Shown here: one piece after another, positions 1 to 9,496 of the stretch
How positions within the stretch are numbered: the first letter of the stretch is position 1
How the letters are laid out: every line of letters begins with the position of its first letter
From: Ignavibacteriales bacterium
GTDB lineage: Bacteria > Bacteroidota > Ignavibacteria > Ignavibacteriales > Ignavibacteriaceae
NCBI GenBank assembly: GCA_016714125.1
Contig: JADJNX010000011.1
Span: forward strand, 1 to 64,000
Length of the DNA stretch: 64,000 nucleotides
Direction: 5' to 3'
The notes under the pieces: generated by a model
Database searches by the model: none
Told to the model about the DNA's origin: nothing
Seen by the model: the letters and a program-made list of their open reading frames with translations, nothing else
Program-made: the position numbers and the translations under genes

Positions 1-401
1 ATCTCTATCAAACCTTTGAACTTTTGCAGCTTTCACTGCTGCGTCAGCAGCCTCTCTATTAATTTGATCTTACGGAAGAAGCTCTCAAATAAAGGGCTTC
101 CAAAGTAAATCAACTCCTGAATGTCCGCGCAGGAAAATGTCAGGATGAACTTGTTTGGAACTTGTTGAAGAAATAATCAATTACTCCAAAACCAAGTGTG
201 TCAATGGCAGTTCAACCGATGAGTCTGACAACAGTAACATCCCCGCAAAATAATGCTCATATATTTTCCCGAACATAGTTGCTTTTACAGGGGAAATTAC
301 AAAGCTCTACATCAGCTGTCTTTAACATGATATCGAGGATGCGTGCATTCCACAAGCGATGCTGGCAATTCGATTAATCCTAATAGATTTTTCTTAATCA
401 T
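1..401 (-). pseudogene. PduT-like tandem-BMC shell protein, frameshifted and cut by the window edge
   Basis: This is a shell protein of a bacterial microcompartment. The ATG at 401 has a good ribosome site (GGAG at 407-410). The first residues read MIKKNLLGLIELP; alternating frames then give SIACGMHASS, IMLKTADVELC, FAGDVTVV and a VHPDIF-like stretch. These match, in order, the first BMC domain of PduT-type trimeric shell proteins. Near the left edge a second BMC domain starts (EAADAAVKAAKVQ at about 20-60). The reading frame shifts every few dozen bases, so no intact ORF remains. The preserved residue order argues for indel errors rather than old decay. Cysteines lie in the first domain, where PduT binds an Fe-S cluster, but I cannot place the ligand with certainty. 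It directly follows the PduS-like gene, the partner expected for PduT. Confidence 0.72.
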
Positions 402-440
402 CTTATCTCCTATTAATTCTTAATAATTCTTATAAAATCG

Positions 441-1749
441 TTATTTACATCCACCACTACACACACACAAATTGAGGCATGAATTATTAGACCAAGTTTT
501 TTCCATCAGGGAATTTTGGCGATCCCATCCCCTTTTGAAACTCTCTCTGAGGAAACAGTCGGGATCGAGGTTCCAACAGCCTGTTTCAATTTGAGTTTTT
601 CACTTCTGAAAGGTTCATAGTTCCTTCCAAAAGTGAACATTTCAGTTGTCCACTTTCAATTTTTTCATCAACATTTTAAATTAGAACTCTCCGCCCTCTT
701 TCATCGGATGCACTAACGGGGTGTTTCTGAACATACCAGCCCTTCAGCTCTCTCATGTTTTGTTTTGACCCCCCAGATCACATGCACCCTTTGGGAAGAA
801 AGGGATTCTTTGAGACAAGCATAAAACACACGCAAACTACAAGAACAGCAGAGTTCCACCATCTGGTTCACCAGTAATCAGCGCCGGTAGCTGTAAATCC
901 CAATGATCTCAATAACTTTATGTGGCTGAACATCACGCAACCCCAGCAGGTATCTGGGACGGGAGATTCAATTACAATGTAACTGCACTGATCCTGCAAG
1001 CTGATTTTCCAATTCTAATATTTGTTTTTTTCTAGGCTGTATCCCTGTCTGAACCTAAATGGATGTTTTTGGGCAGGGTGATACACCAGTAGTTTTAGTT
1101 TACCAGGTTCATCAAGATTGTCCATCAGCTGCACATCATCAAACCACATTAAAAACAGCGCGAAATCAGATTCAGTTTGTCCCTCCTGCAAGTTCTATAA
1201 CCTGTACGGTTATCCCTACAGGCTAAAAATTAGAAGGATTTTTAACCCATCACAGCTACACAAATAAATTTTGTGTCTAGGTTTTTGAATCTGATGCATA
1301 TTTAACACATTCATCAGAGTCTCAACATTCGCGACAACACATCAATGTTCAACGGAATTCCGCCTGCCGGGATCAACCTGCCGGTTGCAGTATAAACAAG
1401 TTCACATATTACTCATCACCCAGAAAAGTTAAAAATCACCCAGTTCAGAAATCTCAATTGGATGATTTAAAATTACTACTGGATTTAACGACTTGATCGC
1501 TTTTTGTCATTTGTTTTGATCCCAAATAGCCTTTTTAGCGCCGTGGCTTTCATCATCACTGTAGCCATCCCTCAATCATGTCTTGAGCTTTGAGCAACAT
1601 AATTCATAATCTTTAGAAGAAGAGGACCACATTCGGCACCACATTCGCCAAAACAAACTCAACTGGCAGGAAGATTTTATATGGGTCGGAAATCCGGCAC
1701 CCCCGGCACCAACAACTCCGGCCTGTTTAATCAGATTCGCAAGATCCAT
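441..1749 (-). pseudogene. PduS/RnfC-like electron-transfer protein, heavily frameshifted
   Basis: The ATG at 1749 lies 1 base past the TAA of the upstream aldehyde dehydrogenase. The N-terminus reads MDLANLIKQAGVVGAGGAGF followed by PTHIK, the glycine-rich flavin/NADH-binding start of PduS and RnfC proteins. Further on, other frames give LPVEFVLAN, GAECGPLL, KDYEL and LKAQDMIEG, which continue the same family in order. The span, about 1.3 kb, fits PduS (about 450 residues). PduS is an NADH-dependent flavin/Fe-S reductase that serves the cofactor cycle inside metabolosomes and partners with PduT. Past residue 80 the frame changes too often for a confident translation, and I could not clearly place the Fe-S cysteine motifs. 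The stop position is approximate. Confidence 0.68.
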
Positions 1750-1750
1750 T

Positions 1751-3310
1751 TTATCTGTTTTCTGTAAATGTTCTTAAAAATGTCTTCATTAATTTGATTG
1801 CCCCGTTAAACTTTACCGGGATAGACTTTGAATATAATAATTCAATTGCCCCTCTAAGGCCTTCAAAAACTGAAAGATTGTTGGGTACCACTACATATTC
1901 CTTCACTCGGGAGTAAATCATCAACAACGCACCTTGGGTTGGGTCATCGCCTCTAAACCAATCTCGCCGTGTGTTCTCTCAAATCCCGATTCTTTAAATC
2001 CACCCCAGGGAGTCTCTGCCATTCCATGGGACATCAAATGATCGTTTATAGTTATTGTCCCTGCTTCAAGTTTTGAAGCAATTAGATGACCTTTTTTCTT
2101 GTCTGTCGTCCAAACTGATGCGGTTAATCCAAGATTGGAATCGTTCGCCAAAGCTATTGCTTCTTCAATTGTTGAAAATTTTTGAATCCCCAAAAGAGGT
2201 CCAAATGTTTCTTCCTGCATCATCAACATCTCAGAATTGACATTTTCCACAAGATAAGGTCTATGGAAAAACCCTTTCGATAATTCTGGATCAACTGTAC
2301 CAACTTCAGTTACGAGTCCACCTTTAGACGTCGCATCTTCAAGATGAGTTTTTACCAATTTTTGTTGACTCTCGGTAGTCATCGAGCCAATTTCAACATC
2401 GTAAGATGTGCCAACTCCCTGACGCAGTTTGCTCCCTTGTCGTTTAATTTCTGCCATAAAACGGGAATATATATTTACCTGCACATAAATTCGCTCGACA
2501 CCTGCAAGATTGTCCCGAATTACTCAATCCACCCCATAATGCTCCTGCAGCCGCACGATGAACATCTGCATCGTCAAGAACTATCATCGCATCATTTCCA
2601 CCCAACTCGAGTGAAATTGGCAGCAGTCGTTCCCCTGCTTTTTTCATCAGTTTTTTCCCGACAGGAACTGATCCGGTAAAAAACAGTTTGTTTATTCCCG
2701 AGTCAATAAATGCATCACCGGCAACATTACCCGGAATGTTTAACAGCGTGAACAACCCTTCGGGAAGTTTTGCCACACTGACAACCTCTGATATAAGCTT
2801 TGCTACTTCCTGGGTTTGTGAGGCAGCTTTTAATACAACTCCGTTCCCTGCAATAAGAGCCATAATAACTTCATGCATCGGAATTCCAAATGGATAATTC
2901 CATGGGCTTATAATGCCAATAACTCCAAAAGGAACCCTGTCGATATAAGAAATCTTATTGGCAAGAGAGAATATTCCCCGGTCTTAATCTTTTCCGCCTT
3001 AACACCCTTTTGGCATTTTTGGCATAATAATTAATTGCCAGAACAGTGGGCATAACCTCGGTGGAAAGTGCATCAAAATCGTTTTACCGGCATCTTTTGA
3101 GATCACCTCCGAAAATCTTTCGGCATTCTCAATGATATAATCCCTCATTTTCAGGATCATATCTCTTCGATCATTAAATGAGAGTTGTGCCCATTTTTGT
3201 TGAGCAATTTTAGCTTTTTGAACGGCTTTATTTAACTCCTCAACAGTATTTAGAGGTGTTTCGCCGATTTTCTCTCCCGTCGCCGGGTTGTATGAGATTG
3301 TTGTTTCCAT
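1751..3310 (-). pseudogene. NAD(P)-dependent aldehyde dehydrogenase, at least four frameshifts
   Basis: Start chosen at the ATG at 3310 (METTISYNPATGEKIGETPL), the usual beginning of this family; an upstream in-frame extension is not needed. Landmarks in order are SPWNYP (about 2900), VLKAASQTQE, the general-base motif LELGGND (about 2610), the catalytic cysteine in SNSGQSC (about 2510), QEETFGPLL, and ETPWGGFKESGF. Breaks occur near 3078, 2968, 2504 and 1927. Joined, the product is about 519 residues, the family's normal length. A conserved Glu in LELGG together with Cys indicates the hydrolytic (acid-forming) type rather than the CoA-acylating PduP/EutE type usual in metabolosomes. It oxidises an unidentified aldehyde. 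It sits immediately upstream of the PduS- and PduT-like genes, which suggests one operon. Confidence 0.82.
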
Positions 3311-3610
3311 AATCTTTTCTTTTGAGGATTGTTTGGTACAATCAGATTGTTTTCCCCTAAAATTATCTAAATTTCCAACATACAATTTAGAGATTTTTAT
3401 GGAAAGATTCAGACCGGGTTTCGGGTGGCAACGATTTACCCATTTGAGACCATCGAAACAAAAAGCATTGATCCTGTGGATAAATTCAGAGGCAATTTTG
3501 TATTGAACTATCGGGTTATCTATACCCCTGAATCGCCATAAACGTGGGCTAGCAGATTAAACCAAATCAACGATAAATCTGTCCACAGATGATAAATTAA
3601 AGAGTTTTTC
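3311..3610. other. Intergenic region without recognised gene
   Basis: Divergent spacer between the aldehyde dehydrogenase (minus) and the secreted hydrolase (plus). I see no protein-like frame, no clear promoter and no RNA gene. Bases about 3505-3545 contain pieces (ATCGGG, a CGTGGG block) that loosely resemble the palindromic element at 4961-5029, perhaps a decayed relative. Confidence 0.4.
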
Positions 3611-4921
3611 ATGAAATATTGTTTCGTTTTTTTACAGTTGTTTTTTGTGACAATTTCATCACAGTCGGTTTATTTCCCTCCGTTAACCGGGAGCCAATGG
3701 GAAACTCTCTCCCCTTCAACATTAAATTGGGACACAACAAAAATTGATTCGCTCTACTCATTTTTGCAAGGAACCAACACAAAAGCATTTCTTGTTTTAA
3801 AAGATGGTAAAATTGTTCTTGAAAAATATTTTGGTCTATTTACCCAGGATAGTAACTGGTACTGGGCATCTGCGGGTAAATCTTTGACAGCATTTTTGGT
3901 GGGTATTGCCAAGCAGGAAGGATCATTAAGTCTAAATGATTCAACTTCCAAATATCTTGGGGCCGGCTGGACATCCCTCACCCCTGAACAAGAAGGCAAA
4001 ATCAAAATTATCAATCAGTTGACAATGACTTCAGGATTGGATGACGGGGTGCCTGATCATTATTGTACACTCCCCTCATGTTTAGTGTATAAATCTGAAC
4101 CCGGCAATAGATGGGCTTATCACAATGCTCCCTACACGCTTCTTGATGGAGTAATGACAAGTGCCTCGGGACAAAATCTTAACCTGTTTATACAACAAAG
4201 AGTTAAATTGATTACCGGGATGAACGGTGCATTTTTTCCCAACGGATACAATAATGTTTATTATAGCACTCCGAGGAGTATGGCACGTTTTGGACTTTTA
4301 ATTCTAAATCGGGGTAATTGGGATGCGACACCAATCTTAACCGACACAACCTATTTTAGAGAGATGACAAACACTTCAAATACAATTAACAAATCTTATG
4401 GATACCTTTGGTGGTTGAATGGGAAGGAATCGTTTATGCTGCCCCAAACACAAATTGTTTTCCCGGGATGTTAAGCCCCGAAGCACCGCATACGATGATC
4501 TCAGCTTTGGGAAAAATGCACAAATCTTGAACATTGTTCCTGAACTTAATCTTGTGACGGTAAGAATGGGTGACGCACCCGGTACGTCAATTGAAGTGCC
4601 GACTGTTTACAATAACGATATCTGGAAAATACTTAAAGAGGTAATTAGATACACTCCAACATCTGTGAAAGAAGCAACCTCTCAAACTCAATCCAAGGGA
4701 ATGGTTGTTTATCCAAATCCTGCAACTGACCGTATCAATTTTTTAATGCCTGAACCAAATTCGGAAGTTGATGTCTATATCTACTCAGTATTAGGTGAAA
4801 AGGTAGCAGAGGGGGGAAATGTTACTTCTTTGGATATTTCACACCTCTCCCCGGGTGTGTATCAGTTGATCACAAAAACTCAGGGAGAAATGTCAGCAAC
4901 AAAATTTGTTAAAACACGATA
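3611..4921 (+). CDS. Secreted beta-lactamase-fold serine hydrolase with T9SS sorting domain (frameshifted)
   Basis: The N-terminus is a signal peptide (MKYCFVFLQLFFVTISSQS). The core is a class-C beta-lactamase/penicillin-binding-like hydrolase: the nucleophile motif SAGK (SxxK) lies near residue 95 and the YxN motif appears as YHN near residue 172, followed by GYLWW near residue 264. Such proteins are secreted esterases or peptidases; the substrate cannot be told. After about 4460 the frame shifts: the continuation LSPEAPHTMISALG reads in one frame and KNAQILNIVPELN in another, so at least two single-base indels lie between 4460 and 4520. The C-terminal part carries a short T9SS sorting domain (VVYPNPATDRINF ... 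LGEKVAEGG ... GVYQL), so export through the type IX system is likely. It stands alone, facing away from the microcompartment genes. Confidence 0.82.
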
Positions 4922-4960
4922 AAAAAATAAGATGACCTCTTTTTCCTGTGAATGAATTTC

Positions 4961-5029
4961 CCGATCTATCGGGACTATTGGTTAATTCTTCTGGAAATCA
5001 AAACCAATAGCGTGGGGTTTAAACCCCAT
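4961..5029. repeat. Compound palindromic intergenic element
   Basis: Three inverted repeats follow one another between two convergent genes. They are CCCGAT-CT-ATCGGG (4961-4974), CTATTGGTT (4976-4984) paired with AACCAATAG (5003-5011), and a perfect 16-base palindrome TGGGGTTTAAACCCCA (5014-5029). No T-tract follows, so this is more like a REP-type element than a plain terminator, although it could end transcripts from either side. Confidence 0.5.
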
Positions 5030-5063
5030 GAATACACAGATTACGAGAATCCAAATCTTTTCG

Positions 5064-5888
5064 CTATTTCCTCCCTTTAAAAGTGCTCATACTCTCGGTA
5101 ATTTTTAAGAATCCGAGCAGCCACTGAAACCATGAATCAGGAAGGACTCTTAGTCTTGGTGTAAGGTGAACTGTAAATGGCCGTTTTGGTGAGTATCTCC
5201 CTTTTTTAATCGCAGCTTCAACAATGGCTTTTGCAATTACATCATGACTTTTAAGCAAGGGTACGATTAAACCACCGGGGAAAGGAATTTTAGCGCCCTC
5301 AAACATACCTGTCCTGATATATGAAGGGTGAATGGATGAAAATTTCACTCCTTTTTTGCCAAGATTATTAGCTTCAAATCGAAGTGATTCAGTTAATCCC
5401 CACACTGCCCATTTAGTGGCGGCGTAAATTGCAAGACCCGGGACTCCAATTGTTCCTGCGGCAGAAGAGATATTAACAACATGCCCCCTGTTCTTTTCAT
5501 ACATCGCAGGCAGAAATGCTTTTGTTGTATAAATAAAACTTGTGAGGTTCACATCTATTGTTTTTTCCCACTCTTCATCAGGTCTTTCGTGGAAATATCC
5601 TCCCCTGACATATCCTGCATTATTTACAAGTATATCAACACTTGACATCTCTGAAAATGCTGTTTTCCCAAGTTCATATACTCTAACCTTATCAGTCACA
5701 TCACACTGATGGTAAAAAACTTTTCCCAAACCGGCAAGTTCTTTTTTTGCAGATTCAAGGGCTTCACTGCTCAAATCCCAGATTGTTACAGTGACACCTT
5801 CTCCGAGCAGTCGCTTTACAGTTGCAAGTCCAATCCCCATCGCTCCACCGGTAACTACTGCCGTGGCATTACTTAAATTTTTCATCAA
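5064..5888 (-). CDS. SDR-family NAD(P)-dependent oxidoreductase
   Basis: Classical short-chain dehydrogenase of 274 residues, the family's usual size. The cofactor-binding motif TGGAMGIG (TGxxxGxG) lies at about residues 13-20, NNAG at about 88-91, and the catalytic Ser and YxxxK are visible in ISSAAG and YAATK (about 140-160). DLSS at the end of beta-2 places an Asp where NAD-preferring enzymes have one, so NAD may be favoured. The C-terminal 40 residues are hydrophobic and basic, as in membrane-associated SDRs acting on lipids or retinoid-like alcohols. The substrate is not predictable. A start one codon later (MKNLSN) is equally possible. It is transcribed alone, convergent with the upstream hydrolase. 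Confidence 0.88.
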   Translation of the reverse strand: MMKNLSNATAVVTGGAMGIGLATVKRLLGEGVTVTIWDLSSEALESAKKELAGLGKVFYHQCDVTDKVRVYELGKTAFSEMSSVDILVNNAGYVRGGYFHERPDEEWEKTIDVNLTSFIYTTKAFLPAMYEKNRGHVVNISSAAGTIGVPGLAIYAATKWAVWGLTESLRFEANNLGKKGVKFSSIHPSYIRTGMFEGAKIPFPGGLIVPLLKSHDVIAKAIVEAAIKKGRYSPKRPFTVHLTPRLRVLPDSWFQWLLGFLKITESMSTFKGRK

Positions 5889-6021
5889 AAATATCCAAAT
5901 TGTTGAAAGGAAACTTAGAGAATTTTAGTGAAAGAATGAGGAGGTTCGAGTTTGAAAAATCGATTCTTGACTATTATGTTACAAGAATTTCTTTTATCTT
6001 TGATTACTAAATATTTGATAA

Positions 6022-6252
6022 TTGCTGAAATTTACGAGAGATTTGGAAATTCCTGAAAAAATAATTTTTTGTACCGAGTGTGGAAGTTCCCTGACAGATT
6101 TTTATCTTTCAGCCGATGTGAAAGATATTGAGAAACTTGAGGCACAATACAATAATTGCCGTAAAACCGGTAAATTTAAGGGTGAGATGTGTTCAAAAAT
6201 GTTTATCGCTCTCGATTTTGAACTTGAAAACCTTGAAGACCCCGACGAATAG
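6022..6252 (+). CDS. Small conserved-looking CxxC protein of unknown function
   Basis: A 76-residue acidic protein starting at a TTG. It has a CTEC motif near residues 17-20 and two further cysteines (NNCRK and EMCSK), enough for a metal site. I do not recognise the family. No strong ribosome site precedes the TTG, so the true start could differ. It is flanked by the divergent SDR gene and the convergent end of the respiratory operon. Confidence 0.5.
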   Translation: MLKFTRDLEIPEKIIFCTECGSSLTDFYLSADVKDIEKLEAQYNNCRKTGKFKGEMCSKMFIALDFELENLEDPDE

Positions 6253-6300
6253 TTAGTAAAAGTTAATCCACCACCCCACTCCCAAATTCAAATCACACAA

Positions 6301-6334
6301 CAAAAAACTGCCCCTCATTCCTGAAAGGCAGTCT
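6301..6334 (-). terminator. Rho-independent terminator of the act-cox operon
   Basis: Read on the minus strand, ACTGCC and GGCAGT form a stem with a 14-base loop, followed directly by TTTTTTG. It lies about 44 bases past the stop of the last gene of the respiratory operon. Confidence 0.72.
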
Positions 6335-6375
6335 TAAAACTTTACAATTAATACCTAATAACTAATACCTAATAC

Positions 6376-7695
6376 CTATTTCGTTTTATAGTTTTCCATA
6401 ATGTATTTAGCAACAGCTTTAACCTCTTTGGGTTTTAGACCTTGTGCTGGCATTGGTGGATAGGCAGGGTTTTTCTTAACAGGGTTGTTGATAAAATTCA
6501 CCAGCTCATCCATTTTGCCTTCATAATTTGGTAATGTTTCTTTGTATGGAGGACCCACAAGTTTTACATCCCATTTATGGCAAGCTTGACATTTTTGCGT
6601 GAAAATTGTCTCACCAGCTAATTCCGTACCTGTGGCAGCCGCAAGCATCTGTTTCATTGATGAATCGTGCTCTGCAGCAAGAACTATTGAATGATGTTTT
6701 GTGCTCTGTTTAAAAGCACTCTGATCGGCAATTATCAAAGAGACTGTAGAGAAAAGAAGGAAAAGTAATGCCCAACTTGTTGCATTTAGGTTCTTGTTCT
6801 TAACCACCTGATAAATTGCATGATAAAGTCCAAAGACGAGAAGCGCAGAAAGAGCTGAATAAATCAGTGCCGACTTGCTTAACGATTGTCCGGGAATCTG
6901 TACAACATGGATTAATATCAAAACAGGTAACGCAAGAGCTGCAAGCATTGCAATTTTTGAAAGTGTCTCACGAGCAAACTCTTTGTATTCTTCAGTCGCC
7001 TCTGTCAGTCCACCATCCCAATAGAAAACTCTAAAAAGCATTAAAGAGGCTGTGGCTGCAAATCCAAGGGCAAATACATATAACCATTTTATAAAGAAAC
7101 TACCCGAGACAAGAATATGCAACAGGTTTTTTGAAGCTTCCCACTCATTGGAATAAATTCCCAAAGATAGACCGGCAACAACAAAATAGGATGATGATAT
7201 CATCATGAAGAGTCCCCACGGACCTGCAAACTTTATCAGGTTTGAAGCACTGTTGAGGTAGGAACTTACTTCTTCATTTGATTTAACCGAACCAAGAAGG
7301 CCCTTGAACTCAATCGAATAACGGTAAATATATACTAAAACAACTGCCGGTAACCCGATTAATGAACCAAAGAAGAGATAACCAACAGCGGCTATTTTCA
7401 TTTGATGCAGAAGTTGAGCAAATATAAAAGTTAATACAAACGGTGGAATAATTGCAAGAAGGATCCCTGCCGTTTTCTTCACAGTTACCAGCTTGATTAT
7501 ATCGTTTGCCAGAGCAAGGTATTTTGGATCATTGGTTAATCGCCCCTTTCTTCTAAAATAAAGCGAAAGAGAGAGACCACCTGTCAACATACCTATAAAA
7601 GGAATGTACATAAACAGAACCAACATCATCATATAATGCAGAAGCTGGATATGTTCCGATGACTGTGGTAAAACTAATTTGTCAAGAAACTCCAT
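6376..7695 (-). CDS. Polytopic membrane protein with C-terminal cytochrome c domain
   Basis: 439 residues. The first 340 or so form about eight hydrophobic segments (for example FIGMLTGGLSLSLYF, GILLAIIPPFVLTFIF, ALLFLLFSTVSLII). A periplasmic class I cytochrome c domain follows, with the haem site CQACH at about 369-373 and a likely axial Met in YPPMP at about 415. It is the last gene of the act-cox operon, 7 bases downstream of the coxB/ctaB frame. It may carry electrons between alternative complex III and the CuA site, or from a separate donor. I know membrane-anchored cytochromes of this layout next to oxidase operons but no assigned name. Confidence 0.78.
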   Translation of the reverse strand: MEFLDKLVLPQSSEHIQLLHYMMMLVLFMYIPFIGMLTGGLSLSLYFRRKGRLTNDPKYLALANDIIKLVTVKKTAGILLAIIPPFVLTFIFAQLLHQMKIAAVGYLFFGSLIGLPAVVLVYIYRYSIEFKGLLGSVKSNEEVSSYLNSASNLIKFAGPWGLFMMISSSYFVVAGLSLGIYSNEWEASKNLLHILVSGSFFIKWLYVFALGFAATASLMLFRVFYWDGGLTEATEEYKEFARETLSKIAMLAALALPVLILIHVVQIPGQSLSKSALIYSALSALLVFGLYHAIYQVVKNKNLNATSWALLFLLFSTVSLIIADQSAFKQSTKHHSIVLAAEHDSSMKQMLAAATGTELAGETIFTQKCQACHKWDVKLVGPPYKETLPNYEGKMDELVNFINNPVKKNPAYPPMPAQGLKPKEVKAVAKYIMENYKTK

Positions 7696-7702
7696 ACCTA
7701 AA

Positions 7703-9175
7703 TTATCCTTTCGGCATCAATTTATCTATTGAAACAACTAAAACCAGATATAACACAAAATAATTTATTCCCATAAATGCTTTTTTGAATGACTGCCGTC
7801 CGGTGTCGTGTTTCAAAAGTTGAATGGAGTAAACTATTAGTGTCGCCGCTGACAATACTATCAGCAATAACGATACCCACCCGCTCACCAAATTAAATAA
7901 CGGGAACAGGAGAGCAGAGAGTGCAGTGGCAAACGTCCATACAAATGTAATTCTTGCCAACTGTGGTTCACTAAAACGACTCATAATGGTTGGCAATCCT
8001 GATGATTCATAGTCCTTATTTAAAAACAGGAGCAGGAGCCAAAAGTGAGGAATTTGCCAGATAAAAAAGAAAAATGCAAGAAATACACTTTCAGGTGAGG
8101 CAAGGTCTCCCCCGCCTGCAACCCACCCAACTACGGGAGGAATTGAACCTATTATTGAACCGGGTACTACCGCAAAAGGGTTTTTCCTCTTCATTGGAGT
8201 GTAGATGATATTATACCATACCAATGCAAGTAGTGATAACAACATTTCGACCGCTCCAAGGGCAACCAACAATAGCATCGAACCGGTAATAACAAAACCT
8301 GCGGCAATTAATATTACCTGAAGTTTTGAAAGATTCCCGGAAGGTAATGGTCTGTTTTTGGTTCTATTCATCCTGATATCAATGTCACTCTCTTGCAGAT
8401 GATTTATAGCTGCAGAGCCACATGCTGTCAGGAAGATGCCAAGAACAGGATAGATCACACCGATGTCAAATGTACCGCGAGAAAGGAGGTATCCAAATCC
8501 CGTGGTGATTGGGACTTTTTTAACTGCATTAGAATCAACTACAGGAGTGGTGGTAGTTCCACCATCTTTTAAAGCTTTTTTATTGCCAAGCCACTCATCA
8601 AAAACAGTTTGAGGCACGATATGAACTTTTGTGTACATATTCCAGTGATTTAATCCACAGTATTCAGCACAAGCGATGTCGTAAACACCCGTTTCATCTG
8701 ATTGAAACCAAAGCATGTTATTTTTATTTGGAAGTGCGTCTGCCTTAAACCTAAAATGCGGCATATAAAAACTGTGATTTACATCCATGGATGTAATATC
8801 AAGTCGAATTGGTTTGCCTTGGGGTACATACAAAGTATCAGTTGTGACACCATTGTCATATTCAAAATTCCACTTCCACATCTGCCCGATCACCTTAATC
8901 TTATATGCGTTCTCGGGAGGTGTTGCAAGTGCATCATATCCCAGATAACCATACCAAAACATGCCGGCAACAAGAATGAGAGGAATAACCGTCCAGGTTA
9001 TTTCCAACGTCATGTTCCCCTCTATGTTGACCGCTTTTTTGTTCCGTTTCGCATTGTATTTATAAACAAAATACAACATGATAATCGTGATAGCGATAAG
9101 TAGAGCAGCAGAGATGACAACAATGAATGTGAAAGCATTGTTTACACTGTCTATGTAATTTGTCTCATTATACAT
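7703..9175 (-). CDS. coxB-ctaB: Fused cytochrome c oxidase subunit II and haem O synthase (CoxB-CtaB)
   Basis: One uninterrupted 490-residue frame holds two proteins. Residues 1-205 are oxidase subunit II: two membrane helices (about 15-38 and 60-80), then the CuA cupredoxin domain with His134 and the cluster C169-x-E171-x-C173-x3-H177-x2-M180. Residues from about 221 are protohaem IX farnesyltransferase: NHLQESDIDIRMNRTKNRPL is the prenyl-diphosphate/Mg site (NxxxDxDxD-like, with Glu at the first acidic position), and KDYESSGLP is the second loop. The synthase begins part-way into its usual first helix (ITTGFGYLL), so about 15-25 residues are missing. This, plus the genuine deletions elsewhere in the window, suggests that a small deletion removed the coxB stop and ctaB start. 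A real fusion cannot be excluded. CtaB makes haem O, the precursor of haem A used by this oxidase. Confidence 0.85.
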   Translation of the reverse strand: MYNETNYIDSVNNAFTFIVVISAALLIAITIIMLYFVYKYNAKRNKKAVNIEGNMTLEITWTVIPLILVAGMFWYGYLGYDALATPPENAYKIKVIGQMWKWNFEYDNGVTTDTLYVPQGKPIRLDITSMDVNHSFYMPHFRFKADALPNKNNMLWFQSDETGVYDIACAEYCGLNHWNMYTKVHIVPQTVFDEWLGNKKALKDGGTTTTPVVDSNAVKKVPITTGFGYLLSRGTFDIGVIYPVLGIFLTACGSAAINHLQESDIDIRMNRTKNRPLPSGNLSKLQVILIAAGFVITGSMLLLVALGAVEMLLSLLALVWYNIIYTPMKRKNPFAVVPGSIIGSIPPVVGWVAGGGDLASPESVFLAFFFFIWQIPHFWLLLLFLNKDYESSGLPTIMSRFSEPQLARITFVWTFATALSALLFPLFNLVSGWVSLLLIVLSAATLIVYSIQLLKHDTGRQSFKKAFMGINYFVLYLVLVVSIDKLMPKG

Positions 9176-9181
9176 TTATAA

Positions 9182-9488
9182 CTATCCTTGCAAAAAACTG
9201 TAGTCAGAAAATAAAAGAATAAGTGATACTGTCAGAAAAAATAACGAAGTATATACAAAGACAGTAAAAACTCTTTTCTCTACTTCAAGGTGCATAAATA
9301 CCTTTAACACCAAAAAAAGACTTAACCGAGGCAATGGCAAGCGCAGTAATAATGGTGAGATTACCAAAATTAATACCTGCAACAGCAACTGTCAATCCGG
9401 TCAGTATTAACAGGGCAAACCATATCAGGATATAGTGCCCGTAGCCGTGGTCGTGATTTTTATGGTCGTTTGTGTTGTGTTCGCTCAT
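9182..9488 (-). CDS. coxD: Cytochrome c oxidase subunit IV (frameshifted)
   Basis: Small oxidase subunit with a His-rich N-terminus (MSEHNTNDHKNHDHGYGHY) and three membrane helices. The upstream frame reads to IASVKSFF, then stops soon after; the downstream frame continues LKVFMHLEVEKR, the family signature. Removing one base from the seven-A tract at 9312-9318 restores SFLVLKVFMHLE, so this is a homopolymer insertion. The restored product is about 101 residues. It lies between coxC (8 bases) and coxB (6 bases) in the oxidase operon. Confidence 0.82.
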
Positions 9489-9496
9489 TTAAAACC

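Noticed and set aside
2055..2679. Plus-strand open frames across the aldehyde dehydrogenase
   Set aside because: They lie opposite conserved ALDH residues and show no family resemblance; the minus strand carries the motifs.
1751..3310. Calling the aldehyde dehydrogenase PduP or EutE because of the BMC neighbours
   Set aside because: LELGG with Glu and SNSGQSC fit the hydrolytic family, whereas CoA-acylating enzymes lack that general-base Glu.
8702..9103. 133-residue plus-strand frame opposite coxB
   Set aside because: Cys/His-rich by antisense of conserved CuA residues; no ribosome site and a known gene lies on the other strand.
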